Below, one piece after another: positions 8,749 to 17,072 of a stretch of 64,000 bases of DNA. Source of the DNA: CAWFGS01 sp963815535. GTDB lineage: Bacteria; Pseudomonadota; Alphaproteobacteria; Sphingomonadales; Sphingomonadaceae. Made by a program: the position numbers and the translations under genes. The notes below the pieces were generated by a model. It was not told the DNA's origin. It made no database searches and was given only the letters and a program-made list of their open reading frames with translations. Where the stretch lies: the NCBI GenBank assembly GCA_963815535.1, contig CAWFGS010000003.1, positions 450,111-514,110 on the forward strand. Direction: 5' to 3'. Position 1 is the first letter of the stretch; every line of letters begins with the position of its first letter.

Positions 8749-9654
8749 TTACGTGTTGTAAGTGCCTGAAGCGCTGGAAGAACTGGCCGACGTGCCGCTC
8801 GATGCGTCCTGCATCTTGCTGTCGGCTTTCTCCACTAGTTCGTCCTTCTTGTCGCGAGCGGTATCGGCGGCCTGCCTGGCCTTCGTTTCCGCCTTGTCGA
8901 TCGCCTGTTCGCCCAGATCGCCCAGCTTTTCTTCTTCGGCACGGCTGAGCGGCACGGCTGCCCCTGCGACGGCTCCCAATGCTGCGGCGATCAACCCACC
9001 GATCAGCGGGTTGTCACGATAGGCTTGCTTGCCCTTCGACGCTGCACGGCGGGCCTGTTCGCGGGACTTGCGACGCGCGTCACCGGCCTTTTCGAACGCG
9101 GCGTCGCGACGTTCGCGCATGGTGTCGGTCGCACTGTTGAGCCGATCGTGGAAGCTGTTCTCATCCTCGTCGCTGTTCTGTTCAAGCATCAGATAGTTCG
9201 AGCGCGCGGCGTTGCGGCGGCGGCGATAGGTGAGGTCGTCTTCGTCAGCCAGTCGATCGATGCCGGACATGTGATCGATATAACCGCGATGATATGCCGT
9301 GTGACGGTCATAGTCGGCGCTGTCGAAACCATCGTCGTATCGGTCGTCGTCGTAATCGTCCGATCCGGCGCCGAACCCGGCTGGCTTCAGCGCCGATGGC
9401 CGGGCATCGGCATCGCTGGCGAGCCAGATGCCGCCGATTGCGATCATCCCCAACGCCAGCGGATTGCGCTTCGCCTGATCCAGCACCACGCGGCTGTCGA
9501 CGCCGCTGCTGTCGGCCTTGTCCAGCAACGCGTTCATAATGTTGCGCGGGGTGAATTGATCGCCGATCCGATCGACGGTTGCGCTCATGTCGCGTTGCGT
9601 GCGTTCGATGTCCCGTTCGATTGCGGCGGGATCCTGAGTGTTGTCCTGTGTCAT
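8749..9654 (-). CDS. DUF3618 domain protein, last gene of an envelope-stress operon
   Basis: A 301-residue protein whose first 60 residues match DUF3618 (ERDIERTQRDMSATVDRIGDQFTP then NPLALGMIAIGGIWLA, a membrane helix). The middle is acidic and Tyr/Asp-rich, followed by a basic Arg/Ala coiled-coil-like stretch. A second hydrophobic segment (GLIAAALGAVAGAAVPL) follows, and a long Lys/Glu/Ala amphipathic helix resembling LEA/apolipoprotein-like sequences ends in a Ser/Ala tail. Its ATG overlaps the preceding stop as ATGA, and GAGG lies upstream. DUF3618 proteins usually sit beside holin-X genes, as here. The domain layout suggests a membrane-associated stress protein; function is not established. 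Confidence 0.82.
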   Translation of the reverse strand: MTQDNTQDPAAIERDIERTQRDMSATVDRIGDQFTPRNIMNALLDKADSSGVDSRVVLDQAKRNPLALGMIAIGGIWLASDADARPSALKPAGFGAGSDDYDDDRYDDGFDSADYDRHTAYHRGYIDHMSGIDRLADEDDLTYRRRRNAARSNYLMLEQNSDEDENSFHDRLNSATDTMRERRDAAFEKAGDARRKSREQARRAASKGKQAYRDNPLIGGLIAAALGAVAGAAVPLSRAEEEKLGDLGEQAIDKAETKARQAADTARDKKDELVEKADSKMQDASSGTSASSSSASGTYNT

Positions 9655-10061
9655 ATGTTGCCTCGTGCGGTAAGATTGCCGGTCGCCGCATCGGGCGTCC
9701 GTTCCAAGGTGTCGATCGTGCGATCGGGCGTCAGATTGGCGGCGCTCATCTTCTTTTTCGCGCCCGCGAACATGACGAAAGCGATCGCCAGCGTGACGAG
9801 TCCGACGATCAGCGTGGAAAGCGCGAGATTGTCGATCGCCTGATCGAGCCAATAGGCAAGGCCCATCAGCACCACGCCCAACCCGCCGATGCCGACCACC
9901 GCAGCCCCGATCATCGCGCCCAGCGCGATTTTGAGGTCGGTGACGGAATCGCGCATTTCGGCTTGCACCAGATTGACCTGCTGCTGCGCCAGATGGCTTG
10001 CCTGGCTGGTCAACTGGCCGATCAGATCGACGATATTGGCGTTTTCGTTCCCTGTACTCAT
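9651..10061 (-). CDS. Phage-holin family protein (holin-X/PF07332-like)
   Basis: A 136-residue protein. An amphipathic Gln-rich N-terminal helix (QASHLAQQQVNLVQAEMRD) is followed by two membrane helices (ALGAMIGAAVVGIGGLGVVLMGL and LSTLIVGLVTLAIAFVMF), then a short polar tail. This is the layout of the so-called holin-X family, which is common in non-phage stress operons; there is no prophage here. It overlaps both neighbours by four bases (ATGA), so the three genes are almost certainly co-translated. Confidence 0.85.
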   Translation of the reverse strand: MSTGNENANIVDLIGQLTSQASHLAQQQVNLVQAEMRDSVTDLKIALGAMIGAAVVGIGGLGVVLMGLAYWLDQAIDNLALSTLIVGLVTLAIAFVMFAGAKKKMSAANLTPDRTIDTLERTPDAATGNLTARGNI

Positions 10062-10648
10062 AGCGTGGTCCCCCCGGTGGTGGATGTGGCGACACTGGAA
10101 GTGCCGGTCGATGTGTTGCCCGGTGTGCCGCCCGTCGCCGTGCCGACATTGTAAGGCTTGTCGAACCGGCTGTCCGCGCCGCTCGTTCCGCCCGTTCCGC
10201 CCGTTCCGCCCGTTCCATCAGTGAAACTGGAACCGGTATCGCGATGTTCGGCTCCCGCTTTCAGGAAACGCGACGCGGCGAAACCTGCCATCGCCGACAT
10301 TGCGAGAAAGGCGGTTGGGCTGTTCTTCGCAAACCGGCTTACCTCGTCGGCAATCTGGCGCGGTTCCTTATCGTCCACTCGCGATGCCAGATCGCTGGCC
10401 GAACTCGCCGCCTGTTTGAATGCGGACGACAGCCAGGATGGCGCATCGTCGTTGCGCTGCAGATCGTCCGCAGCCTTGTCGATGGCGGACGCTGCCGCCT
10501 TGACCGTGTCGGTCGCCTTACCCTTGTTGTCCTGGGCAATGGTGGTTGCCTGTTGCTTGGCCGTATCGGCCAGTTTCGCGCCGTCATCCTTCAGTTCGGA
10601 TTTCAGCTCGTTCGCGGTTCCGGTGGAACCGGTTGATCCTGTTTGCAT
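10058..10648 (-). CDS. Hypothetical Ala/Gly/Thr-rich envelope protein, first gene of the operon
   Basis: A 196-residue protein with no family I can name. It has a long amphipathic, Lys/Asp/Ala-rich helical half containing ADTAKQQATTIAQDNKGK and AAASAIDKAADDL. One hydrophobic segment follows (AFLAMSAMAGFAASRF), then a Gly/Thr low-complexity tail built on a 9-bp DNA repeat. Two adjacent ATGs are possible. GGAGG lies three bases from the first and six from the second, so I chose the second. It heads the three-gene DUF3618/holin-X operon. The composition fits an anhydrin/CsbD-like or membrane-tethered stress protein, but that is inference. Confidence 0.7.
   Translation of the reverse strand: MQTGSTGSTGTANELKSELKDDGAKLADTAKQQATTIAQDNKGKATDTVKAAASAIDKAADDLQRNDDAPSWLSSAFKQAASSASDLASRVDDKEPRQIADEVSRFAKNSPTAFLAMSAMAGFAASRFLKAGAEHRDTGSSFTDGTGGTGGTGGTSGADSRFDKPYNVGTATGGTPGNTSTGTSSVATSTTGGTTL
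10184..10216. repeat. 9-bp tandem repeat inside a coding region
   Basis: Three full copies plus six bases of CGTTCCGCC lie head to tail and encode the Gly-Gly-Thr tract of the upstream envelope gene. The period is a multiple of three, so copy-number change alters protein length without a frameshift. Confidence 0.8.
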
Positions 10649-10810
10649 CATCTTCCTCCTATCATGAAACCAAGAGGCGACGTGCGTCGATGTTCCTGGA
10701 AAACCGACATAATTAACAAAGGATTGGGTGGAGAGCCGACGCTCAGCGTTAGGGCAAGCTATGGTGCAACGAACTTTCCTACACGACCGAAATCTGCCTT
10801 ATCGTCGCGG

Positions 10811-11413
10811 ATGACCGAACGCCGCAAACAGCCCCGCATATTACGCACACTCCGCATTCCCTATTTCCACCCCATCCCCATCAGGGCGCGGCGGGATGGG
10901 TGGACGGCGGACCGGCAATGCGCGTTCATCGGCCATCTGTTCGAAACCCGCTGCGTCGCGGCAGCCGCGCGCCGCGTGGGGATGGCGCGCGAGACGGCCT
11001 ATCGCCTGCGATCGCGGGCGGGGGCAGAGGGGTTCGCCCATGCCTGGGATCTGGCGATGGTCTGCCCTGAAAAACTGGCGCGCGGGGATACGGCGTCGCC
11101 CGAACGGCCGCGCATTTCGAAAGTCACACTCGCGCACCATCATATTCAATGGACGGGGCCGCTGCATCGTCCCGTAATCTATCGCGGGCAGTATCGCGGC
11201 ATCCAGCGCAAAGCCGACTTTTACGGGCTGTTGCGACTGGTCCGGCGGCTTCCCGGCAAGCGTTCGGCCCGACGAACGAAGCGGCCCGCGACCGCCGAAA
11301 CAGGACCGCGAAAGTTTGCACGAAAACGCGTAAAGCGGTCCATGTCCTGGGGCGGTCCAAGCCCCTTCCCACCATCCGCCGAACGCGCTATCTTCGCTGG
11401 CGAGAACCAATGA
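10811..11413 (+). CDS. Hypothetical protein with a helix-turn-helix-like N-terminal region
   Basis: A 200-residue basic protein. Residues about 35-75 (CAFIGHLFETRCVAAAARR, then GMARETAYRLRSRAGAEGF) look like a resolvase/AraC-style helix-turn-helix of the kind in terminase-small-subunit-like and sphingomonad regulatory proteins. The remainder is Arg/Lys-rich with repeated tyrosines, and the C-terminus is low-complexity. I know of similar uncharacterised proteins in sphingomonads but no assigned function. The Shine-Dalgarno is weak. It lies 10 bp upstream of the SPFH gene, so it may be co-transcribed with it. Confidence 0.55.
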   Translation: MTERRKQPRILRTLRIPYFHPIPIRARRDGWTADRQCAFIGHLFETRCVAAAARRVGMARETAYRLRSRAGAEGFAHAWDLAMVCPEKLARGDTASPERPRISKVTLAHHHIQWTGPLHRPVIYRGQYRGIQRKADFYGLLRLVRRLPGKRSARRTKRPATAETGPRKFARKRVKRSMSWGGPSPFPPSAERAIFAGENQ

Positions 11414-11423
11414 AGGAACCCCG

Positions 11424-12458
11424 ATGGAACTGATCCTGCTCCTGCTGCTTGTCGCTCTGATCGTCGTGGTGCTGTTTTCCACAGTGCGCGTGGTCAAACA
11501 GGGTTTCGTCTATACGATCGAACGGCTGGGCAAATTCACCGCGCCCGCCGATCCGGGGTTGCATTTCCTGATCCCCTTCGTCGATCGTATCGGCCATAAA
11601 ATCAACATGATGGAACAGGTGCTGGACATTCCGGGGCAGGAAATCATCACGCGCGACAATGCGATGGTCGGCGTCGATGCGGTGGTGTTCTTCCAGGTGC
11701 TGGATGCGGGCAAGGCGGCTTATGAAGTCAGCAATCTCTATGGCGCGATCATGGCGATCACGACCACCAACCTGCGCACCGTGATGGGCTCGATGGATCT
11801 CGACGAAACCTTGTCCAAGCGGGACGAGATCAACGCCCGGCTGCTGAATGTGGTCGATCATGCAACCTCGCCCTGGGGCCTCAAGATCACACGCGTCGAA
11901 ATCAAGGACATCCGCCCGCCGATCGACATATCGGAAGCGATGGCCCGTCAGATGAAGGCCGAACGGCTGAAACGCGCCGAGATTCTGGAAGCGGAGGGCG
12001 ACCGCGCCAGCCGCATTCTGCGCGCCGAGGGGGAAAAGCAGTCCGCCATCCTGACGGCGGAAGGGAAGCGCGAATCCGCCTTCCGCGACGCCGAGGCCCG
12101 CGAACGCGCGGCGGAGGCGGAAGCGCAGGCAACCCGCAGCGTGTCCAACGCCATCGCTGAAAGCGGCAATCAGGCGATCAATTACTTCATCGCGCAGGAA
12201 TACACCAAAGCGGTGGGCAAATTCGCCGACAGCCCGAACGCCAAGACCATCCTGTTCCCGGTGGAAGCGACGCAGCTGATCGGATCGCTGGGCGGTATCG
12301 GCGAATTGGTGAAGGGCGTAATGGGCGACGAACAGGATGGCGGCCCACGCCCGCCCACCGGCGGTTCCGGGCAGTCGATCGGCAATTCGACCATCGAACG
12401 CCAGCGGTCGGGCGACCGGGTGCGCGTGACCGTGCCGCGCACGCAGGACAAATCGTGA
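11424..12458 (+). CDS. SPFH/Band 7 (stomatin-like, QmcA-type) membrane protein
   Basis: A 344-residue protein with an N-terminal membrane anchor (LILLLLLVALIVVVLF) and a Band 7 domain (about 25-190; VKQGFVYTIERLGKF, GLHFLIPFVDRI, LDIPGQEIITRDNA). A long Ala/Glu/Arg coiled coil follows (AEGDRASRILRAEGEKQSA), with a low-complexity tail. SPFH proteins form large ring or cage scaffolds in lipid microdomains and often partner with NfeD proteins and proteases. The nfeD-like gene 31 bp downstream fits this pairing exactly. No associated FtsH or ClpP-class protease gene is adjacent. Confidence 0.92.
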   Translation: MELILLLLLVALIVVVLFSTVRVVKQGFVYTIERLGKFTAPADPGLHFLIPFVDRIGHKINMMEQVLDIPGQEIITRDNAMVGVDAVVFFQVLDAGKAAYEVSNLYGAIMAITTTNLRTVMGSMDLDETLSKRDEINARLLNVVDHATSPWGLKITRVEIKDIRPPIDISEAMARQMKAERLKRAEILEAEGDRASRILRAEGEKQSAILTAEGKRESAFRDAEARERAAEAEAQATRSVSNAIAESGNQAINYFIAQEYTKAVGKFADSPNAKTILFPVEATQLIGSLGGIGELVKGVMGDEQDGGPRPPTGGSGQSIGNSTIERQRSGDRVRVTVPRTQDKS

Positions 12459-12489
12459 TGACTGCACCTTGCGATAGGCAGCGCGGCTG

Positions 12490-12966
12490 ATGGACGGGCT
12501 GGACGGCGTCGATCCGCATTGGGTCTGGCTCGCCATCGGCATGGTGCTGGCCATGCTGGAACTGGTGGTGCCCGGCGTCTATCTGATCTGGTTCGCCGCT
12601 GCGGCCCTGGTGACCGGGATGCTGACCTTCGTGCTCGATCCCGGCGTGACGGTGCAGATTATCAACTTCGTGTCGCTGTCGCTGATCGCGGCCTATTCGG
12701 CCAAGCGGTTCCTGCGCGATCGGCCGATCGAAAGCGCGGACCCGCTGATGAACAATCGCGGCGGCAGGCTGATCGGTGAAACGGCGGTGGTGGTGCAGGC
12801 GCTCGACAATGGGAAGGGGCGCATCCATCACGGCGACAGCGAATGGATCGCCCGCGGCGCGGACATCGCGGTCGGCACGAAAGTCCGCATCATCGGCCAT
12901 CACGGCGCGGAATTGCTGGTCGAACCGATCGCATCGCCATCGCCATTGCCGGACCCGCAAACCTGA
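12490..12966 (+). CDS. NfeD family protein
   Basis: A 158-residue protein: N-terminal membrane helices (WVWLAIGMVLAMLELVVPG and LIWFAAAALVTGML), then helix INFVSLSLIAAYSAK. The C-terminal OB-fold NfeD soluble domain contains NRGGRLIGETAVV and a closing VGTKVRIIGHHGAELLVEPI. Short NfeD proteins form a complex with SPFH partners, consistent with the gene directly upstream. The 3' end nearly abuts the convergent NDUFA9-like gene (10-bp gap). Confidence 0.9.
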   Translation: MDGLDGVDPHWVWLAIGMVLAMLELVVPGVYLIWFAAAALVTGMLTFVLDPGVTVQIINFVSLSLIAAYSAKRFLRDRPIESADPLMNNRGGRLIGETAVVVQALDNGKGRIHHGDSEWIARGADIAVGTKVRIIGHHGAELLVEPIASPSPLPDPQT

Positions 12967-12976
12967 CCGGGCGTGT

Positions 12977-13939
12977 CTAGCTCGATCGGCTGGACCGTCC
13001 GGTGAACCGCCCGAACTTGCGGTAACGGGTCATCCACTTGTCCAGAAACAATCCGATCGGGTGCGGCTCCAACCCCAATTCCTTCATACCCGGATGTTCG
13101 CCGGAGGCGGTGTTGCCGTCTTTCAGCAACAGCCATTGATCCGTGCCCATCGGCGTCAGCGGCAGTTTGGCGAAGGTGCTGGCAACCGCGTCGGGCATTT
13201 CGATGAAGGTCCGCTTGCGCCCCTGCGCCGCCGCCAACCGGTGATGGAACTCAAGCATCGTAATCTTCTCCGGCCCCGCGATTTCGTAGATCGTGCCGCC
13301 ATGTTTCGCCGGATCGGCCAGCGCAGCCACGATCGCTTTCGCCGCGTCGTCCACCCACAACATCTGCAGCGGAGCATGGGGCGCGAATACGGGGAGGGCG
13401 GGCAACATGCGGATCATGCCGCCGAACATGTTCACGAAATCGTCGTCTTCGCCGAACAGGATCGGCGGACGAATGATGCTGGCATCGGGAAATGCATCCA
13501 GCACCTCCCGCTCCGCCACACCCTTCGCCGCGGCATAGCCCGCGGGCGAGTTCACATCCGCACCGATCGCGCTGACATGGACCATCGCCGCGACGCCCGC
13601 CTGCGCCGCAGATTGCGCCACATTGGCGGCGCTGCCCGCAATCACTTTCATCAGATCGCCATCGAACGATCCCACCATATTGATCGCGCAGTCCACGCCC
13701 TGCATCACGGCATCGACATTGCGCCTGTCCGTCGTGTCGCAGCGCGCGAATTGCATCTGGCCCAGATTGGCGAGCGGTTTCAGCTTGTATGATTTTTCCG
13801 GCCGCCGACTGGCGATCCGCACCCGTGCGCCATGATCCAGCAACGCCTGCACGACGTAATTGCCCAGATACCCGCTGCCGCCGGTAACCAGCACCAGCTT
13901 GCCATCCAGATTGCGCGTGAACTGATCGGATTGTGCCAT
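12977..13939 (-). CDS. NDUFA9-like NAD(P)-binding protein (atypical SDR, complex I subunit type)
   Basis: A 320-residue atypical short-chain dehydrogenase. The nucleotide-binding loop is LVLVTGGSGYLGNYVVQALL near the N-terminus, followed by RIASRRPEKSYKLKPLANLGQMQF. The VHVSAIGAD motif and the missing classical YxxxK are typical of the NDUFA9 (39-kDa complex I) group. In alphaproteobacteria such proteins are linked to complex I or to quinone/lipid metabolism and lie outside the nuo operon, as here. I chose the ATG followed by AQSDQFTRN; upstream in-frame sequence is not family-like. The promoter region is shared with the divergent glycosyltransferase. Confidence 0.85.
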   Translation of the reverse strand: MAQSDQFTRNLDGKLVLVTGGSGYLGNYVVQALLDHGARVRIASRRPEKSYKLKPLANLGQMQFARCDTTDRRNVDAVMQGVDCAINMVGSFDGDLMKVIAGSAANVAQSAAQAGVAAMVHVSAIGADVNSPAGYAAAKGVAEREVLDAFPDASIIRPPILFGEDDDFVNMFGGMIRMLPALPVFAPHAPLQMLWVDDAAKAIVAALADPAKHGGTIYEIAGPEKITMLEFHHRLAAAQGRKRTFIEMPDAVASTFAKLPLTPMGTDQWLLLKDGNTASGEHPGMKELGLEPHPIGLFLDKWMTRYRKFGRFTGRSSRSS

Positions 13940-14061
13940 TGTCGAATGCCTGTCGGTGCGGATTGCGCGTGTGTAGAGCGCAGTGGGGAATGTGCCCCCG
14001 TCCCTGCCGCAACGGCGCGGTGCAGGCAACAGTTCCGGCGCGCTGGCATGTGCGCGCGAAT

Positions 14062-15150
14062 ATGACTAACGACCATACGATGGGCGATGGAGACAACAGG
14101 ATCGTGAGAGAAGCGCGGCTGGTCAGTTTCGTGATCCCCGTTTACGAAGAGGCGGCGATCTTGCCCTTGCTGTACGACGCGTTGGTTCGGATGCTGGACG
14201 GGATGGATGGCCGCGCCGAAATCGTGTTGGTGAACGACGGCAGCAAGGACGCCTCCCTGCAAATGATCCGCGACATGCGGGTGCGCGACGATCGGTTCCG
14301 CGTCGTCAACCTGTCGCGCAATTTCGGGCATCAGACGGCGGTGACGGCGGGCATCGATGCGGCGAACGGGGATGCGGTCATCGTAATGGATGCCGATCTG
14401 CAAGATCCGCCCGAAGTCGCCCTGCAAATGCTGGGCAAATGGCGCGAAGGGTACGACATCGTGCTCGCCCGCCGGATGGCGCGGTCGGGCGAAAGCGTTT
14501 TCAAACGGGCCACCGCCGCGATATTCTATCGGTTCATCCGGCGCCTGTCGTCGGTCGATATGCCGCTGGACGTGGGCGATTTCAGACTGATCGATCGCAA
14601 GGTCGTAAACGCGCTTGCGCGAATGCCGGAACAGGACCGCTATCTGCGCGGCATGATCAGCTGGCTGGGGTTCAAGACTGCGGAAGTTCCGTTCGAGCGG
14701 GACGAGCGGGTGGCGGGCGAAAGCAAGTATCCCTTGCGCGCCATGATCCGCCTGGCGCTGCACGGTGTGCTGGGATTTTCCGACGTGCCGCTGCGGCTGG
14801 CATTGTGGTTCGGCATGACGATTTCGGTTCTGGCGCTGCTGTTCGGCCTGTATATTCTGGCGAGCTGGTTCTTCACCGACGACGTGGTTCAGGGCTGGAC
14901 CTCGACCGTGTTGGTGCTGACCCTGCTGGGCGGGTTGCAATTGCTGATGCTGGGCATCGTCGGCCTGTATATCGGGCGTATCCATAACGAGGTGAAACGC
15001 AGGCCGCTTTACTTCGTCGATGCCGAACCCGACGATCCCGGAACGCCGCCCCGTGCCGATCACCAGCCTGAAAAAAGGCGCTCGGGCGGCGTGGTTGCCG
15101 GCGGTGGGGGTGCATCCCAGACCAGGCGAAACGGCGTGACGGAAGAATAG
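14062..15150 (+). CDS. GtrB/ArnC-like polyprenyl-phosphate glycosyltransferase (family 2)
   Basis: A 362-residue inner-membrane enzyme. The GT-A domain carries VSFVIPVYEEAAILP, the VLVNDGSKDAS nucleotide-sugar site, NLSRNFGHQTAVTAGID and the DADLQDPPE motif with catalytic-region aspartates. Two C-terminal helices follow (LALWFGMTISVLALLFGLYIL and VLVLTLLGGLQLLMLGIVGL). This is the architecture of enzymes that load a sugar onto undecaprenyl phosphate on the cytoplasmic face. The gene converges on a GtrA-domain protein and overlaps its 3' end by 91 bp, so the two may be functional partners. The start is uncertain (ATG 14062 or 14080; no clear Shine-Dalgarno). Confidence 0.88.
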   Translation: MTNDHTMGDGDNRIVREARLVSFVIPVYEEAAILPLLYDALVRMLDGMDGRAEIVLVNDGSKDASLQMIRDMRVRDDRFRVVNLSRNFGHQTAVTAGIDAANGDAVIVMDADLQDPPEVALQMLGKWREGYDIVLARRMARSGESVFKRATAAIFYRFIRRLSSVDMPLDVGDFRLIDRKVVNALARMPEQDRYLRGMISWLGFKTAEVPFERDERVAGESKYPLRAMIRLALHGVLGFSDVPLRLALWFGMTISVLALLFGLYILASWFFTDDVVQGWTSTVLVLTLLGGLQLLMLGIVGLYIGRIHNEVKRRPLYFVDAEPDDPGTPPRADHQPEKRRSGGVVAGGGGASQTRRNGVTEE

Positions 15151-17072
15151 GCGTAATCGCCTGGGGCAAGGCGGACCGTGTCGCCATCGGAATAGGTCGT
15201 GCCGTTGACGGTCAGGGTGCCATTCCCGTCCACCCGGTATGCCCCCGCGATAGAGATGCGGGCGTTCCCGTTACCGTTCAGCAGTTTGCCCGGCAGAAAC
15301 ACCGGCCCCCAATACCGCAGGTAATTGTCGCGCAGAACGGCGACGTCCGCGCCGAACAGGCCCATTTCCGATCGTTGCGATTCTGCGGGAGAAATACGAT
15401 CGACCGCCAGCAAGGATCGCGTTTCCAACACAAAAGCGGGTTGATCGCGGCGGACGATATCGGCCATCACCGGCTCGCCCGCCATGCGGTAATCGGTCAC
15501 GCCCCAACGGCTCATGAAAAAACCTTTCTTGGGGAACGACGCCACCATCGACGTGTGATCGATATAGGCAACGGGTTCGGGGAACAGCCGATGGATCACC
15601 TCCAGCGTCATGCGCTGCCCGGCCAGACCATCGTCCATTTTGCGCGCGGCATGGGTGACGCCATTGACCAGCAGCAATGCGATCAACGCGAAACGCACCG
15701 GACCGCCGATCATACCGAACCCAGCCCCGGCCAGAACCGATATCGGCGCGATCAGGAACGGATGGAAATAGACATACATCTCGCTGTAGATCAACGGAAC
15801 GAAGGCGGGCAGGACAAACCCCGCCAGCATGATGCGGTCCGCAGTCGCCTGCCCGTGCTTGCAGGCAAGGCTGGCAATTCCGCACGCAACCAATGCCCAG
15901 AACGCGATGTTGGACAATAGGGCCGGCAACCAGACATTGGACAAAACCAGATAGTCGCCAGTGAACAATGTGGCATTGCCCGTGCGCCCGAGGAACGTCG
16001 CAGCGGATGCCGTTTCCGGCAGGCTGGCCGCATGCAGGCCGATGATGAGGGCGAATGCGGCGGCGCATACTGCCGCCCCGCCTGCGATGATTGTGGCCGT
16101 GCGAACTTTCCGTGCCGAACCCAACGCATTGCCCAGCACCAGCACGCCGATGACGGGCAGGAAAAACGCCGCCTTGATCGTCATCGCGCCGCCGATCGCA
16201 ATCAGCAGCCCCATCGCAATCATCCGGGGCCAGGTCGCATGACGATGCGTTGCCAGCGCAACTGCCGCCATCATGGCGGTGGTGGCCAGAGTGTCGGTGC
16301 GAAAATCCGTGCCATACAGCAGCGACGCGCCGAAACAATTATAGGCCAGCACCGCGACAAGGGCGCGGTCGATATCCATGAAACGACGGGCGGTATGGAA
16401 GATGGCGACACTGGTCAGAACGGCACAGCAAAGGGTCACCAAACGCGCCGCGATCAGCTGATCGACTTCATTGCCGGAAACGTACGGCAGCCAATGAAAC
16501 AGATGGATGAAACCGGTCTGGAAAACCTCCGTCATGTCGCCGCGCCGATAATCGTACAGCATCGACAGGTTCAAAAACTCGTCCCAGTTCAGCGACAGAT
16601 GCGTGACGATATACAACCGTGCGACGAACACTGCGCCCACGCACCACAGCAACGCCATGCGGCCGACAGGCAGGGGGCTGGCCGCAAACACGATGGTCCG
16701 CAACGCTAGGTAGGATGCAGCCGTGATCGGTATCGCAGCCAGCAGGCCGGCAATGTAAAGGTTCATGCCGAAAAAATGCAGCGCGCCGATCAGCGTGATG
16801 TTCGCACCGTAAAGCAGCACCCATAGCGCGACGAACAGGGCAAACCGCCCCTGCAGTTGCGTTCGGAACGCGACCTTCCCCTGGATCACGAACCCGCTGA
16901 CGATCCCGGCGATCAGCGCAATCAGGCTTGCGACGGAATAGGTAAGGCCGAACGCGATGCCTGCGGCATAGATCGCATAGGCAAAGCCCGTGTTGGCCAT
17001 GCCCGCCCCTGCAAACCGCAACAGCTGGCCACGCTCGTGCATGAAATCGATCCGCGCCGTCAGCCCAGCCAT
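15060..17072 (-). CDS. GtrA domain fused to a GT-C membrane glycosyltransferase
   Basis: A 670-residue polytopic protein. Residues about 10-130 are a complete GtrA-like four-helix domain (LLRFAGAGMANTGFAYAIY, SGFVIQGKVAFR). From about 140 to 460 there are roughly eight further hydrophobic segments of GT-C type with NWDEFLNLS in the first periplasmic loop, the usual place of the acidic catalytic pair. The last 200 residues are a soluble periplasmic domain. GtrA proteins are thought to flip Und-P-sugar, and GT-C enzymes use it on the periplasmic side, so both steps are joined here. It is the last gene of the surface-sugar operon and overlaps the preceding gene by 13 bp. Confidence 0.82.
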   Translation of the reverse strand: MAGLTARIDFMHERGQLLRFAGAGMANTGFAYAIYAAGIAFGLTYSVASLIALIAGIVSGFVIQGKVAFRTQLQGRFALFVALWVLLYGANITLIGALHFFGMNLYIAGLLAAIPITAASYLALRTIVFAASPLPVGRMALLWCVGAVFVARLYIVTHLSLNWDEFLNLSMLYDYRRGDMTEVFQTGFIHLFHWLPYVSGNEVDQLIAARLVTLCCAVLTSVAIFHTARRFMDIDRALVAVLAYNCFGASLLYGTDFRTDTLATTAMMAAVALATHRHATWPRMIAMGLLIAIGGAMTIKAAFFLPVIGVLVLGNALGSARKVRTATIIAGGAAVCAAAFALIIGLHAASLPETASAATFLGRTGNATLFTGDYLVLSNVWLPALLSNIAFWALVACGIASLACKHGQATADRIMLAGFVLPAFVPLIYSEMYVYFHPFLIAPISVLAGAGFGMIGGPVRFALIALLLVNGVTHAARKMDDGLAGQRMTLEVIHRLFPEPVAYIDHTSMVASFPKKGFFMSRWGVTDYRMAGEPVMADIVRRDQPAFVLETRSLLAVDRISPAESQRSEMGLFGADVAVLRDNYLRYWGPVFLPGKLLNGNGNARISIAGAYRVDGNGTLTVNGTTYSDGDTVRLAPGDYAYSSVTPFRLVWDAPPPPATTPPERLFSGW

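Noticed and set aside
10652..10720. GGAAC near 10700 on the minus strand as an EcfG general-stress promoter before the envelope operon
   Set aside because: No CGTT-like -10 element lies at the required 16-17 bp spacing.
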